Source: Lichina pygmaea | Taxonomy: Eukaryota; Ascomycota; Lichinomycetes; Lichinales; Lichinaceae | Direction of reading: 5' to 3' | NCBI GenBank assembly: GCA_963422465.1 | Contig: OY730170.1 | Span: forward strand, 4,688,379 to 4,752,378 | Length of the DNA: 64,000 nt | Part shown: piece by piece, positions 1 through 13,033 of the stretch | Layout of the letters: every line of letters starts with the position of its first letter | How positions within the stretch are numbered: position 1 is the stretch's first letter | The notes under the pieces: generated by a model | Seen by the model: the letters and a program-made list of their open reading frames with translations, nothing else | Databases searched by the model: none | What the model was told of the DNA's origin: nothing | Program-made: the position numbers and the translations under genes

Positions 1-617
1 TCAGGTCGTCTAGGTTTCCGCACGGCCTGTCGCAGTGGGCTCCGGGTGTTTCTGGCCCGGCCAATTATTCGGTGGATGACGACCCCGAGGAAAGCGGTCC
101 AGAAGCTTTCCCAGACATGGATGAAGATATGAACGAAGAAGAGTATCATCCGGTGCAAAAAAACTCCAGCATGAACGTCGAGGTCGACGAGGCCGAGGAC
201 GCGGGTGAGGACCACACCGGTTTCGCTGCCGGTGGCGCCGAGGAGCAACACGAACAAGATGCCCAAGAGGCCGGTCTGCCGGCTTTCGGGAACATCCCCC
301 AGATGCCAGACTTTGCCCCTATCAACACCGAATTTTCGGGGGTCCAGATGGCCATGCTAGAGAATTTCCAGGCTCCTAACAGCATGCAGACGTCCATGAC
401 GACTATGCCTGCCAGTTCGAGTGAGCTGGCTCTGATCACTCCACGGGGTTCGTCGCTGCCTGCTCTCGAGCCAGCTCCGGACATCAGCGAGTTCGAAAAT
501 GCTTATATCAACTGGGACGAGGGGCCACACGACGACACCTTCGCGACGGGGCCTCTTGGATGGGGCGACGATGCCGGATTCCTAGGCGGACCTGGATTTG
601 GCGACCGGTTCGAATGA
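1..617 (+). CDS. 3' end of an unrecognised acidic protein (partial)
   Basis: The frame is open from base 3 to the TGA at 615-617 and runs off the left edge, so at least 204 residues of a C-terminus are seen. It is rich in Asp, Glu, Met and Pro. An acidic patch (DMDEDMNEEEYH) comes early, and the tail is Gly/Asp/Trp-rich (INWDEGPHDD, GPLGWGDDAG). No domain is recognisable. The composition resembles an activation or disordered tail of a nuclear protein, but that is only a guess. The GTG at 72 is not a start, because the coding continues upstream of it. Confidence 0.55.
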   Translation, partial: RSSRFPHGLSQWAPGVSGPANYSVDDDPEESGPEAFPDMDEDMNEEEYHPVQKNSSMNVEVDEAEDAGEDHTGFAAGGAEEQHEQDAQEAGLPAFGNIPQMPDFAPINTEFSGVQMAMLENFQAPNSMQTSMTTMPASSSELALITPRGSSLPALEPAPDISEFENAYINWDEGPHDDTFATGPLGWGDDAGFLGGPGFGDRFE

Positions 618-1383
618 AAGAAGGCAGCGCCTCGTGTCACCTGGGCTCCTGCAGGAGAACGTGTGAAGTACGGTGACAGCATCTCCCCCCTTTACCTCCG
701 GCTGGGGGTCCTGCTTCAAGACATTGCTCTTCCTTCCACTTGGTCTTCAATTTTCGACGAAAGGGTTCGGGTCCATGTGGTGACAGGTGACCGTTGACGG
801 ATAGCATAAGCTGGGTTGACTTCTCACAGCATGACCCGGGTCCTTTCTTCTCGATGGTGTCCTAGCAGGAAGAGCAAGCAGAATTGAATCAGGTAGAACA
901 AACGAAAGTCGAAGTGCGTGAAGTATGCAGTAGGATGCCGTGGCTTCCTACTACACTCGAGTGTTATCAAGCCGAAGTAACGAAACATTTGTCGGCTTAC
1001 GGCAACAGACTGAGGAGTCGTTAAAGAGCTGAGCAAATGTCGTTCACGATGCAGGCCTCAAAGCTGAGGAGCGACGGATAGATAGTAGAGCTGTTGAGGC
1101 ATCGTTGAGCCCGTAGGGTAGAAGCATCGCAGCTTCTAGCCGCGACCAATCTGGCGGCCGTGATCTCGTACGGCAACGACCTTTGCAGGTCGACAGTCAC
1201 CAGGAGGACGTACGAGGTACTCAAGGTGAACGATGACATAATACAGCTAACTGTCACATGACTTACACTTCTGCTGACTCAGTAGCCAGTGTGACACTGA
1301 TATTTGTCAGCAGCGGCCAGCCTACATCAGGAATAGCGTCTAGTGCTCGGGCCTTTCATGATGCACCACCGGGTTCTCTGGCC
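618..1383. other. Intergenic, HSP60 upstream region
   Basis: No supported gene. It holds the 3' flank of the preceding gene and the distal promoter of HSP60. The short reading frames here have no protein-like composition. Confidence 0.5.
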
Positions 1384-1396
1384 TTCCCGAAATTTC
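1384..1396 (+). promoter_or_regulatory. Heat-shock element upstream of HSP60
   Basis: TTC-cc-GAA-at-TTC is three perfect alternating 5-bp units, the binding site of trimeric heat-shock factor HSF1. It lies about 230 bp before the HSP60 start codon. HSP60 is a classical HSF target, so the site fits the gene. Confidence 0.75.
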
Positions 1397-1623
1397 TCTC
1401 AAATTTTTAGAGCTCCACGAGCTCCAGGAAAAAGATCTTTTGTTGCTTCTGGATCGTGGATCTTCCATATACGACGAATCCATTCCGACGGAAGACGACA
1501 TTGACTGGCTCTCTCTTTCTCTGTCTGTCTCTCTCAGCTTCATCCTCCACTGCTTACACGCTCACGGCTCAGATCAGGTCTCTGCTATATTTCACTTTTG
1601 GTTCACCTGGGAATTCCATACCG

Positions 1624-3543
<1,920 letters not shown>

Positions 3544-4569
3544 AAGAGAAAGCGTTTTCCGTCCAGCATCCTAGTCGTCCCATCTCGCAGCCCTGAAAGC
3601 ACCGCACGTCTCGAGCTTCTTTTTCGGCTTCTAATGTACTGTACCCTATCTGTCTGGCGTCATCTCCTCCCACTAGCCTTTCTCGACCTCACTCCACTCC
3701 ACTCAATCTCCTCTTCTCGTTCCTGTTTGTCTTGTGTGTCTAATGCACGTCTTTCACCGAATGGCGGCATTGCGTCAAGCGAAAACGAGGTTGGTCTCTT
3801 CCTGCCATCACCGGCTTGCTATCCAGCTTTCGCTGCCTCCACCTCATCAGTGTCTTGTACAATAGCGCTTTTTTCTTTGGGGGACCTGGTGCCTGGCAGA
3901 CAGATGTACGGTGCGTTCAGAGCATGAATAGAAGGCTCGGTCCCGTTAAAAAGAAAAAACAAACGGAATCGGCCTAGCTCTGTCCTGGAAGATCTTCAGT
4001 GGTTCAGAAGCCTCTACCAACTACGCATGTAGCTCGATGCAGACCTGCGATATGTACAGTATCTCTCCGTCGAGGTGAGGAGGGGCGATGTCAGTCACGT
4101 GTCAAATCACGTGCAGGGCCCCACATTGGCCGCCTAATGCCGCGCAATGACATGCCAAGAGTACGTAAGTACGGAGTACGCTCTATATTTGTTGCTTCAT
4201 AAGAGGAGTCAAGACAGTGGGACCAAGGACTGCGAGGTCGAATCAATACTTATGATCGAGGGCGTTTCCAGCAGTACCTTGGATTCGAAGCCTTGCCCCC
4301 CACCGAGCATTGCGCCCCACACCTGAACGAGGCATTTTGCCCCTCATTTGACGACGACGACAACGACGCCAGCTTACAGTTCGGATACTCGCTGCCTTGC
4401 CGCACGTGACGCCTCATCCCCATCCGTCCGTGTAGGCAGCAACAAAGACGCTCCCGAGCCAGCGATTCATCTATCAGCCATTCGCCCTCGTTATCGTCCC
4501 CAGAAGCTTCAGAGATCATCTCCTGTCGCGTCGTGGAGTCCTCGGCAAGGGTCTTCATAGGAACCGGCG
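3544..4569. other. Intergenic between HSP60 and cofilin
   Basis: Contains the HSP60 3' region (pyrimidine-rich near 3650-3740) and the cofilin promoter. Short GTAC motifs cluster at 4157-4185. No supported gene. Confidence 0.5.
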
Positions 4570-5320
4570 ATGGTAGGTTGAAGTCCGACAAGAGGGAGAG
4601 TCGACTTGAAGCTGACGGCTGTACTGGGCTACGTAGTCGCATTCTGGGTATGTCCTCCGTGGCGCCCCACTCCTCCCTTACCAAGAGGATGTCATGTCTG
4701 CGATGCAGCCCTGGACTCATTCGGCTGATACCTGCGTCGCTATAGCGTCTCTATCACGCCTCAGTGCGTCGAGCTGTTCAACGAGTTGAAGTTGGGAAGG
4801 GAGCTCAAGTACATCATCTACAAGCTATCGGACGACAACAAGCAGGTCGTCGTCGAGGAGACGTCGAGCGACAAGGACTGGGAGGTCTTCCGAAAGGCGC
4901 TCCTGAACGCAAAATGCTTGGACAAGCGCGGCAAAGAAGGCGCGGGGCCGCGATACGCCGTCTACGACTTTGAGTATGAGCTCGCAAGCGGCGAGGGTCA
5001 ACGGTGGGTGCCGCATGTTCCACGATCCACGGGCCGCGACGTTGCTGATGGTGCCTGGCCGAGCCACAGAAATAAGATCACATTCCTTGCATGGTCTCCA
5101 GATGACGCTGGTGTTCAGGTGAGCAGAGCTATTGGCCATACACGGAGACGCATTGGAGGGGTAGCCGTTGACAATTTAACAGCCGAAGATGATATACGCC
5201 GCCTCCAAAGAGGCATTAAAGCGAGCCCTCAACGGCATCGCCATCGAAGTGCAAGCCAATGACGAGGATGAGATTGAGTACGACGAGGTCAAGAAGCAAG
5301 TGAGCAAGGGAGGCCGCTGA
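4570..5320 (+). CDS. COF1: Cofilin / ADF actin-severing protein
   Basis: Actin-depolymerising factor that severs and recycles actin filaments at cortical patches and hyphal tips. Five exons: 4570-4572 (the ATG alone), 4637-4647 (an 11-nt microexon), 4746-5003, 5070-5118 and 5183-5320, giving 152 residues. The spliced N-terminus reads MSHSGVSITPQCVELFNELK; Ser2/Ser4 lie at the usual regulatory position. The ADF fold is complete: KYIIYKLSDD, YAVYDFEYEL, KITFLAWSPDD, then the actin-binding helix PKMIYAASKEALKRAL. Introns begin GTAGGT, GTATGT, GTGGGT and GTGAGC, and all phases agree. The tiny first exons are easily missed by automatic prediction, but the N-terminus matches the family well. Confidence 0.95.
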
Positions 5321-5741
5321 ATGCATACTTCTCTTGCTTACCTCCACCACACACATTCTCTCTCTTCCGTCTTTCCCTCCCCCTTGGGGACTTTGAGCAC
5401 CCGTACCGCATTTGTTTGTTCTCTTAGGGCGGGAAGGGAAGGGGCTGTAGGTCTACGGAGAGGCGGTTCTGTTTCGTTCGTCCTCCATCAACACCCTAAA
5501 GATTGCAATGAACACAGGCCACTAGACCTGGTCCGAGTGAAGTCAGAGGACACGCGAACCCTCGTCGGCAAAGATCACCGTGGAAGCCGCAGACTGTTGG
5601 AGAATACCTCTGGCTCTCCTATCTTATGTTCCGCGTTGACTGTCTACTGATCTTGCTCGGCTTAAGGGGTTGGTCGACAAGCCATGCAAGGGTAGATTCG
5701 TCGAAACGGCATGAGAAGTAAAATTCGGGCGTCAACTTGGT
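5321..5741. other. Convergent 3' flanks of COF1 and GET5
   Basis: About 420 bp between two converging genes. No supported coding sequence; presumably both 3' UTRs. Confidence 0.5.
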
Positions 5742-6493
5742 TCATTTTTGACTATCGTGCTCTGTCCAGGCACGTCGAAACACGTCCGAAATCTTTCCGG
5801 CTTCGTCGTCATTGTCGCATCGGCCTCGCAAAAAACCCTTGAGATCTTGCCAGAACTCGTCTTTATGCAGGTGCGCGGCCGGTGTTGGCGTCTCGGCGGG
5901 TGCCTGCCCATCTTTCCCGGCTCCGCCGAGGTGACTCGCACCCTCCTTTATCCTTCCGTCGGGTACGGTCGCCGTAGATGACGTCGTATGACCAGCCCCA
6001 CCCATGATCATGAAGCTGAACTCGACCTCAGCTTGACCAGGCGAGACCAGATCTTTGAGCGTCTTCGTTTCCGGGCAGGGCCTCTTCTTGTGGAGCAGTC
6101 GCACTCTATCCTCCGGGAGGTTCTGCTGCCCCGCGAAAGCATGCTTGACGTCGGCGACGCCGGTGGATAGAGGCTGCGGCGGCAGCTTGGTGTGGAAGGT
6201 CGCATCTCGTACGGACTTGAAGGAGATGGTGACGGATGACTCTTCGCCCGGAGCCGGATTCTGCCGCTTGCTCATCTGATGAGGCATCTTCGGGAGGATA
6301 TACTGCACGGAGACGTCAGGCGTTAGGGCTGGGCGGTCATCGTCGGGTTACATTGTCGCGCTGGGAGAGGCTCGCGACGTACGACTGGCTGCGCAGGTAG
6401 TTTCCGAGCGTCCTCGACATGATCCACTGCGAGACGCGCTGGCTGAGAGCTAAGCTCGGCCAGAAACTGCGTGGCAAAGCTGACCTCAGCCAT
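5742..6493 (-). CDS. GET5: Get5/Mdy2-like ubiquitin-like protein of the GET pathway
   Basis: Partner of Get4 that links Sgt2 to Get3 in delivering tail-anchored proteins to the ER. Exons on the minus strand are 6493-6383 and 6302-5742, with an 80-nt intron starting GTACGT, giving 223 residues. Residues 1-37 (MAEVSFATQFLAELSSQPAR and on) form the Get4-binding N-terminal segment. A ubiquitin-like domain spans roughly residues 55-125 (VTISFKSV to EVEFSFMIMGGAG). A linker rich in Ala, Pro and Gly follows. The C-terminal helical dimerisation motif begins FWQDLKGFLRGR and ends VFRRAWTEHDSQK. The order of parts is that of fungal Get5. It diverges from NOP2 across a 260-bp shared upstream region. Confidence 0.9.
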
Positions 6494-6753
6494 GGTGGAG
6501 GCCTCGCGTGCCGGTTGACCTGAAGGTGCCTTTCGCAACAACTTGCGGTCGTGGATAGTGCTGAGGTACGTACCGGTATCGAGTTAGGTAAGCAAAATCC
6601 ATATTACTAAGCATTCGGCAATAGCTTCTCCAACAGACTCGTGTAAAATTACCTCATGAAACCGCAATCTTCGCACATGGTGGGGAAAGCTTCGAACGCG
6701 CAAATCGAGCACTCGGAACACCACCCACTGACTCGAGACTCCGAGGCTGTAAG
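6494..6753. promoter_or_regulatory. Shared upstream region of GET5 and NOP2
   Basis: 260 bp between two divergent start codons; it must hold both core promoters. A GTACGTACCGG motif lies near 6566. No clear TATA box is seen. Confidence 0.4.
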
Positions 6754-8880
6754 ATGGGCGTCGGCAGGCGTATGAAGAAGCAAGGGCCTCCGGCTGAGCT
6801 GAGTGAGGCCTTCTTGCGAACGCTCAAAAAGAGGAAGGCGGGACGGACCGACGAGGACGATGGCAGCAAGAAGAGACGATTGTCGGATGACAGCGCCACG
6901 GCCAAAAAGCACGAAAAACCAGGAAACAACCCGAGGAAGGCAGCAAGACCCAAGGAGGTCAAGAAGCGACATTCTCAGGAAGTAAATGCACACCAACAAG
7001 GACGCCGGCCAGCAACAGCCGGGCAACGAGCGGTGAAAGCGAAATCACCCAAGGTAGCTCCTCAAACGCCGGTCAATCCGCTGAGCGACCCAGACAATGC
7101 CTCCGAGCTGTCAGAGCCGGATCATATCGCTCGTGGGCCCGAGGATGTCTTTCCTGAGGAGGACACTTTCCATGGCTTCGATGAAGATGACGTCGGAACG
7201 GATAACGACCTCGCAGAGCAAGATGAGTTCGACGATCTCGGCGACTCCGTGTTTGACTCGGACGAAAATCAAGGGCCAAAAGCCATGTTCTCGGAAGACG
7301 AGGGAGAATCAGATGCCGAGGATAAGCTCACAGCTGCCAACATCGAGGGTCTGTCGAGGAAGCTGGATCTCCAACGGGAAGAGATGGAGGTCCAAGCCCA
7401 GGTGGAGCTCGAGGACGCAGCCTTGCAAACCAACATTGCCGGCGACGGGCCAAGAGTCCTTGGGGACGCAGAGGATGACGAGGACGGAGAAGCGGATGGT
7501 GCAGATGCGCGGCTGGCGCCAGACTTGCACTTGCTGCGGACGCGGATCACGGATACGATCCGCGTGCTCGATGACTTTGCTACACTGGCGGAGGAAGGTC
7601 GTTCGCGGGCGGAGCATACGTCCCAGCTGCTCAAAGATATCTGCGCGTATTACGGATACTCTGCCTTTCTGGCCGAGAAGCTGTTCGCCATGTTTCCTCC
7701 GAGAGAAGCATTCGCCTTCTTCGAAGCAAACGAGACGGCTCGACCAGTGGTGATACGGACGAACACGCTCCGAACGCATCGACGAGAACTGGCCCAATCG
7801 CTGATCAACCGCGGCGTGACGCTGGAACCGGTGGGCAAATGGTCCAAGGTGGGGCTGCAGATCTTCGAGAGCCAGGTGCCGCTCGGAGCCACGCCGGAGT
7901 ACCTCGCAGGGCACTACATCCTCCAAGCTGCCTCGTCGTTCCTCCCGGTCATGGCTCTCGCGCCGCAGGAGCACGAAAGGATGCTCGACATGGCCGCGGC
8001 CCCCGGCGGCAAGACGACGTACATGGCGGCGCTGATGAAGAACACGGGCTGCATCTTCGCTAACGACAGCAACAAAGCCCGCACGAAAGGCTTGATCGGC
8101 AACACCCACCGTCTCGGCGTCAAGAACACCATCGTGTGCAACTACGACGCCAAAGAGTTTCCGCGGGTCATGGGCGGCTTCGACCGCGTTCTGCTCGACG
8201 CGCCGTGCTCGGGGACGGGCGTCATAGCGAAGGACCCGAGCGTGAAGACGAACAAGACGGAGAAGGACTTTCTGTACCTGCCCCACCAGCAGAAGCAACT
8301 TCTCCTCGCGGCCATCGACTCGGTGGACCATGCGTCCAAGACGGGCGGCTACGTAGTGTACTCGACGTGCAGCGTCACGGTCGAGGAGAACGAGCAGGTG
8401 GTTCAGTACGCGCTGACCAAGCGTCCGAATGTCAGACTCGTCGAGACCGGCCTGCCGTTTGGCAAGGACGGCTTCACGCGATACAAGGGCAAGGTCTTCG
8501 ACGTGCGGATGAAGATGGCGAAGCGGTACTATCCGCATACTTACAACGTGGACGGGTTCTTTGTCGCGAAGCTGAAGAAGACGGGGCCTACTTTGGCAGG
8601 AGCAAGTAAACAGGATCAGGCAGGAGTCGACGGGGACGGCACTTCATCGGAGCCAATCTCGATGAAACCGAACGGCCACAAACGCCGCTCGAAGAAGCAA
8701 GGCCAGGTGGACGACGAAGCAGCAGCCCAAGGTGACGGCTTCTCCTCGTTCAACGACCCAGAAGACGAGAAATACATCCAGCGGTCCCTCATGAGAGCGA
8801 TGCGGCGGAAAGGACGCAATCCCAAGACATTGGACGCCGGCAAGAAGACTGCCGCCGCGAAAGGAAAATCGAAGGCGTGA
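6754..8880 (+). CDS. NOP2: Nop2 family 25S rRNA cytosine-C5 methyltransferase
   Basis: Nucleolar RNA m5C methyltransferase needed for 60S subunit assembly; the yeast enzyme modifies C2870 of 25S rRNA. Single exon, 708 residues. The start MGVGRRMKKQGPPA is the usual fungal N-terminus. Residues 1-250 are basic then strongly acidic, with nuclear-localisation-like runs (KKRKAGR, KKRR). The catalytic fold follows: SAM-binding motif DMAAAPGGKTTYMAA, motif IV LLDAPCSGTG with Cys485, and motif VI YSTCSVTVEENE with the catalytic Cys539. The C-terminus is Lys/Arg-rich. Length slightly exceeds yeast Nop2 because of the N-terminal extension. Confidence 0.96.
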   Translation: MGVGRRMKKQGPPAELSEAFLRTLKKRKAGRTDEDDGSKKRRLSDDSATAKKHEKPGNNPRKAARPKEVKKRHSQEVNAHQQGRRPATAGQRAVKAKSPKVAPQTPVNPLSDPDNASELSEPDHIARGPEDVFPEEDTFHGFDEDDVGTDNDLAEQDEFDDLGDSVFDSDENQGPKAMFSEDEGESDAEDKLTAANIEGLSRKLDLQREEMEVQAQVELEDAALQTNIAGDGPRVLGDAEDDEDGEADGADARLAPDLHLLRTRITDTIRVLDDFATLAEEGRSRAEHTSQLLKDICAYYGYSAFLAEKLFAMFPPREAFAFFEANETARPVVIRTNTLRTHRRELAQSLINRGVTLEPVGKWSKVGLQIFESQVPLGATPEYLAGHYILQAASSFLPVMALAPQEHERMLDMAAAPGGKTTYMAALMKNTGCIFANDSNKARTKGLIGNTHRLGVKNTIVCNYDAKEFPRVMGGFDRVLLDAPCSGTGVIAKDPSVKTNKTEKDFLYLPHQQKQLLLAAIDSVDHASKTGGYVVYSTCSVTVEENEQVVQYALTKRPNVRLVETGLPFGKDGFTRYKGKVFDVRMKMAKRYYPHTYNVDGFFVAKLKKTGPTLAGASKQDQAGVDGDGTSSEPISMKPNGHKRRSKKQGQVDDEAAAQGDGFSSFNDPEDEKYIQRSLMRAMRRKGRNPKTLDAGKKTAAAKGKSKA

Positions 8881-10320
8881 CGCAACGAGGAAAGGACAGA
8901 TCAACGTGAGTCTTGAAGGAGGCTCGGTGCGTGGGCGGGCCGTGTCAAATCAAGTGTGTCTAGCAGAAGATCTTCCTATACCTGCAGTCATTCCCAACGA
9001 TGCTCTAGACGCAAGATCCAACGAAAAGCAAAGGATCACGTTCCGAAGAAAATAGACAAAGTACTCGCAAGGCCTCCTTCTCACCACGGCATTTGCCTCT
9101 GCACACCTAATCACTGTACTTCTTCCAGAGAATCCTTCTTCCACAGAACCTCTCATAGACCTTTTCTTTATTTCGTTCTAAGAATTCCCAAAGACTCTAT
9201 TACTTCCTCCACTGTGGAAAAGTGGTAGCAGGGCTCCTACCTAGAGCTCCTCCCTAGAGGTTCTAACGTCATCTCCCACAGCAGCAGTCAAAGCAGCACT
9301 CACAGCAGCACGCATAGCAGCACTCAGGGAAACACTCATCCCAAGACTCACGACCAAGATCACTCACCACTCCCAGGTCCACAACCAACTAGGCCACTCG
9401 TGAGTCCCCATGACACTATCAACAAAAGTGCAAGGCATCCCTACCTCCGTACGGTCCATCCATACAGTACATATATACATCTGTCTGTGATCAGCCAACC
9501 CAAAAAGTAAGATGTGAGCGTCCTTAGTTCCTAGGGAAATCTAAAGGTGCAGCAGACGATATTTATTTACTCTGTTTGGGAGAGTCGACTGTGCTTTTCT
9601 AGATGGCTAGTCTTCTGACTGTGATGTATGGTAGATGACTTGTGTTGCGATCCGAGTTCCTCGTGGGTTGGCTTCGTTGTGGGAATGCTTCGCCGTGGGA
9701 AGACTTCATCGTGGGGTTTGTTGCTTCCTGGGGGCCCTGACACAGTTGGCAGGCGTGGTAGGCGTGGCAGGCATGCGTGGCATGGCAGGAGCGACAGGAG
9801 CGACAGGCGTGATAGGCGCCGAAGGCAATGAAGCGAACAAGAAGCAAACAAGAAGCAAACAAAGAGAAGGGATTCAAGATCGAAGAAGAAGAAGAAGAAG
9901 AAGATCCACGGACGATAACACCCTACGTACTGTACATGGCAGAGCGAAACAGAGCGGAGAGGATCGGGGAAGATATATAGAGAGAGAGGAAGCTCTGGAA
10001 GCGAGGGAACCTCAGGTCGCCGGGGGGGGAACCTACTCTCCAAACGGGCATATAGACTCGTCTTCTAAACATGATTGATCTGAACAACTAGAGATACCAA
10101 GGCTGAGCAAAGGTAGAGCAAAAGAAGAGCGTGGTCATCGTTCGTTTGACGAGAGATGGATTCAAGCTGCCGATTTGTTTGCCTATTTGCGCTGCTTGTC
10201 CCATGTCCTGCTTCGCTCAAGCGCTACTGGCCACATCCAGATGTTGCTGCTCGCCCCATGTGCCGCGGACCCTTGACTGGGCACGCCACGGCGCTTGCAA
10301 CACCACTAGTTGAAGCTCGT
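8881..10320. other. Intergenic with low-complexity tracts
   Basis: No supported gene over 1.4 kb. It holds short (CAGCAC)-like repeats near 9280-9330, an imperfect 9-10-bp GGCRTGG/GGAGCGACA minisatellite at about 9745-9830, a GAA-repeat near 9880-9905, and GTAC motifs near 9450 and 9925. Reading frames across the minisatellite look collagen-like, but this is a product of the repeat. Confidence 0.45.
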
Positions 10321-10525
10321 TCAGAGCCGAAGAAACTCCGCTCTCGTCCTGCGCTTGATGACGACTTCGAAGGGTTGGCGATGGGCCTGGCACTCGTACA
10401 CGTAGCCGAGCGTGGCGCCGTCATGGAGCTCGGTGGCGTGGCCGTCGCGCGTGGCCAGCGCGACGCTGTACAGGTCCTGCAGCAGCGGATCGAGCAGGGC
10501 GGCGGGGTCGGTGTTGGCCCCGCCG

Positions 10526-10556
<31 letters not shown>

Positions 10557-11148
10557 GCCCCTCGGGGTTCACGGCCCGGATGAGGTCCGCAGCCGTGAAG
10601 CCGCTCGGGATGACGGCGTCGAAGACGCAGTCGTGGCGCCGCCGATCGCGCGTCCCGTCGGCGATGCGCACCGGTAGATACACGAAGTTGGGGGGTAGGA
10701 GGAGAACTTCGGAGGAGCCGACCCTCGGCGTCGGTGCGTCGGCGGCGACAAGGACGGTCATCGTCGTGGTGACGATGCTGGGCCGAGGACAGGTGCCGCG
10801 GTGGCCGTTGTGGTTGTGGCTGTGGTTTGGGTGGGCCTGGTGCTGACCGACCATGTCGACCGCAGAGCGCCGACGAGGAGGAACCGGAGACGGAGGGGAG
10901 AGGTTGCGTGGAAAGGAGTCTACGTCCCGCAGAGCGAGATTGTCGCAGTCAAGTAGCTCGAGTGCCGCGAGCCGGTCGTTCAGGGCAAGTCCGTTGAGGT
11001 CGTTGACGTGCAGCTGGCGGCGGCGCGCAAGACCCGGCTGGCGCCCCGGACTGCGCTGTCCGTCGTAGAGCTGCCGACGGAGAGCAGGCGGGCAGTCGTG
11101 CAGTCTGTCCATTGTGGGATCGTCAATGTGGACGACTCTGGTCACCAT
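10321..11148 (-). CDS. Unrecognised 275-residue protein
   Basis: Open frame from the first in-frame ATG (11148) to a stop at 10321. The frame extends further upstream only from a TTG, so 11148 is preferred. The N-terminal part is Arg/Leu-rich with a His/Asn patch (HPNHSHNHNGH). The C-terminal half looks globular (FVYLPVRIADGT, DLYSVALATRDGHATELHDG, LGYVYECQAHRQPFEVVIK) and is interrupted by a run of nine glycines from a (GCC)n repeat. Codon use is GC-rich like the neighbours, which supports coding. No family is recognised; an intron could be hidden in the low-complexity middle. Confidence 0.55.
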
Positions 11149-12307
11149 GTAGACGATGGAGATTGTAGAGGCCTCTTGTGTGTGGAAGCCGGTTGGTATT
11201 CTTCTGGCTGATGTGATAGACAAGGGTCGTTGACCATATGAATGAAGAGGTCGCTACGCCCCTATTTAAGTCCATCATGCACGGGTTCGAGCCCCTGCGA
11301 ACCATCATCATCCCCTCCATCGCGGGGCATGGCACCAGCCCGGAGTGTCAGGCCTTACTCTGTCGTTCGTTTGACAGATCTTCCCGCGAGTGTACGAACG
11401 AAGCCGAGCTCAAACAACGAAAAGCTGCGAAATCTTTACCATAGCAAGAGAGTCTCGTGACCGTAAAGCCGCTCATGATATAACGTCTAGCAATCGAGCG
11501 TTCACGTGAGAGATGAGAAGTGTAGATCCACACCGAAGAAAAGATGAAGAGCCCGAGCCATAGAGATCCAGCTAGAAGGTCAAATCGGAAGTGTGTGATG
11601 ACACACTTGACGGACGGGATGCTACAGGACGAGCGTCGTCATGGCATGTGGCAACCGTAGAATGTGAGTGAACCAAGATGTGAGCGTACCCTTGAACAAC
11701 AAATGGGATACACCGCGGCTGATGTGGCTGCAGCTAGAGACGAGACTGTCTGCTTGGACCGAAGATATCGTCAAACCTCGTTTTCTGGAGAAGACAGGGC
11801 AACCATGACGACTGTCGCAGAGGCATGTATTGCCCGTCCTTGTTGGGATGCGTGCTGCGGACAGGTGAACGGCGAAGACGAGTACAGGAGTTTAAGAATT
11901 GGAGATGGAGCAGTCGCCACCCATCTAGCGAGCTGTTGATCTAGATGAGTTGATGGAATAACATGGATGAAGTCAGAGCCAGCCCATACCTTGCGGCAGC
12001 TGCAAGGGTTGACTGCATGTCATGCTTCGTACGGATGTACGGAGGTACGTCCTGGCGAGCTATGCTGAACGTGAATAAGCGCGCTTCCCGCGCCACAAGC
12101 CTACGATCACGTGTCTATGCAGTACGCAATTCTGTCCTCTCGTTGCCCTACAGTGGCCTTTGGCGCGCAGTTCGACCACGCAGCACAAATCTCCACCGGC
12201 ACACGAACTATAGGGAAGTTCGTAGGCTTCAGCTTCATTCGCATAGCTGCCTCGCACCTCATATCAAACATCCCCAAACAAGAGCGACAAAGGCTACACT
12301 TTTTACG
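11149..12307. other. Intergenic upstream of PHO88
   Basis: No supported gene. GTAC motifs cluster at 12028-12052. A B-box-like GGTTCGAGCCC near 11283 has no tRNA fold around it. Confidence 0.4.
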
Positions 12308-13033
12308 ATGGCGCTCAATCCACAGATGTAAGTCTGCCACACCGGCAGCTATGGCAGCAGCGCTGACATGTTCGGACCCCTGGCAGTACAAATCTGTTGA
12401 TGATACTCTTTTTGATGCAGTTTGCCAAGAAGATACCTTTCGACGACCCCACGGTGCTCAACGCCATTCGCGCCGTCTACCTCACATCGAACGTCATCAT
12501 CGTCAGTGTATACCTCTATGTTCAGAAGCAGATCAACAAGAAGCGGGGTGTGTACACGTCTCGTCGAGGCCGCGGGAGGTGGCGAGGGTGCTCGTGGCCC
12601 TGTTCCATGTCCGCATGTCCGCTGACGATGCGTGTCTCCAGATTTGACGACCTTGAAATACGTCGAACCTTCGCCGATGGGCTCGGCCGACGAACCCAAG
12701 CTCGTGACGACGACCATCCACGCCTATGATCTCCAACAACTCCGGTCGCTGTTCAAAACCCAGCTGGTCGGGGTGGGCATGATGGGGGTCATGCATCTGT
12801 ACTTCAAGTACACCAACCCGCTGCTCATCCAGTCTCTCGTCCCCTTGAAGGGTGCCTTTGAGAACAATCTCGTGAAGATTCACGTTTTCGGTCAAGCCGC
12901 ATCCGGAGACCTCAAGAGGCCGTTCAAGGCGGGCGGAGGGCTCATGGGTGGCCTCCAAGGCGAGGTCAAGGGCGACAAGAAGAGCGTCGACGCGGCGGAA
13001 CGAGCCGGTACGGGAGGTGCGAAAGAGGAATGA
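12308..13033 (+). CDS. PHO88: Pho88/Snd3 ER membrane protein
   Basis: ER membrane protein of the SND targeting route; the yeast protein also affects phosphate transporter maturation. Exons are 12308-12327, 12387-12547 and 12642-13033, giving 190 residues, the normal family length. The spliced N-terminus reads MALNPQITNLLMILFLMQFA, which is the first membrane segment, followed by KKIPFDDPTVLNAIRAVYLT and a second hydrophobic stretch VIIVSVYLYV. The later part has LKYVEPSPMG and a third hydrophobic segment (LVGVGMMGVMHLYFKY). The tail is charged. Introns start GTAAGT and GTGTGT; the phases agree. Confidence 0.94.

Noticed and set aside
7309-8538. 409-residue minus-strand frame
   Set aside because: Antisense to NOP2, whose motifs are certain.
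9635-10078. Collagen-like plus-strand frame
   Set aside because: Gly-x-x pattern arises from an imperfect minisatellite; no start context or homologous flanks.
11280-11310. tRNA B-box-like GGTTCGAGCCC
   Set aside because: Stem pairing fails and no A box lies at the right distance.
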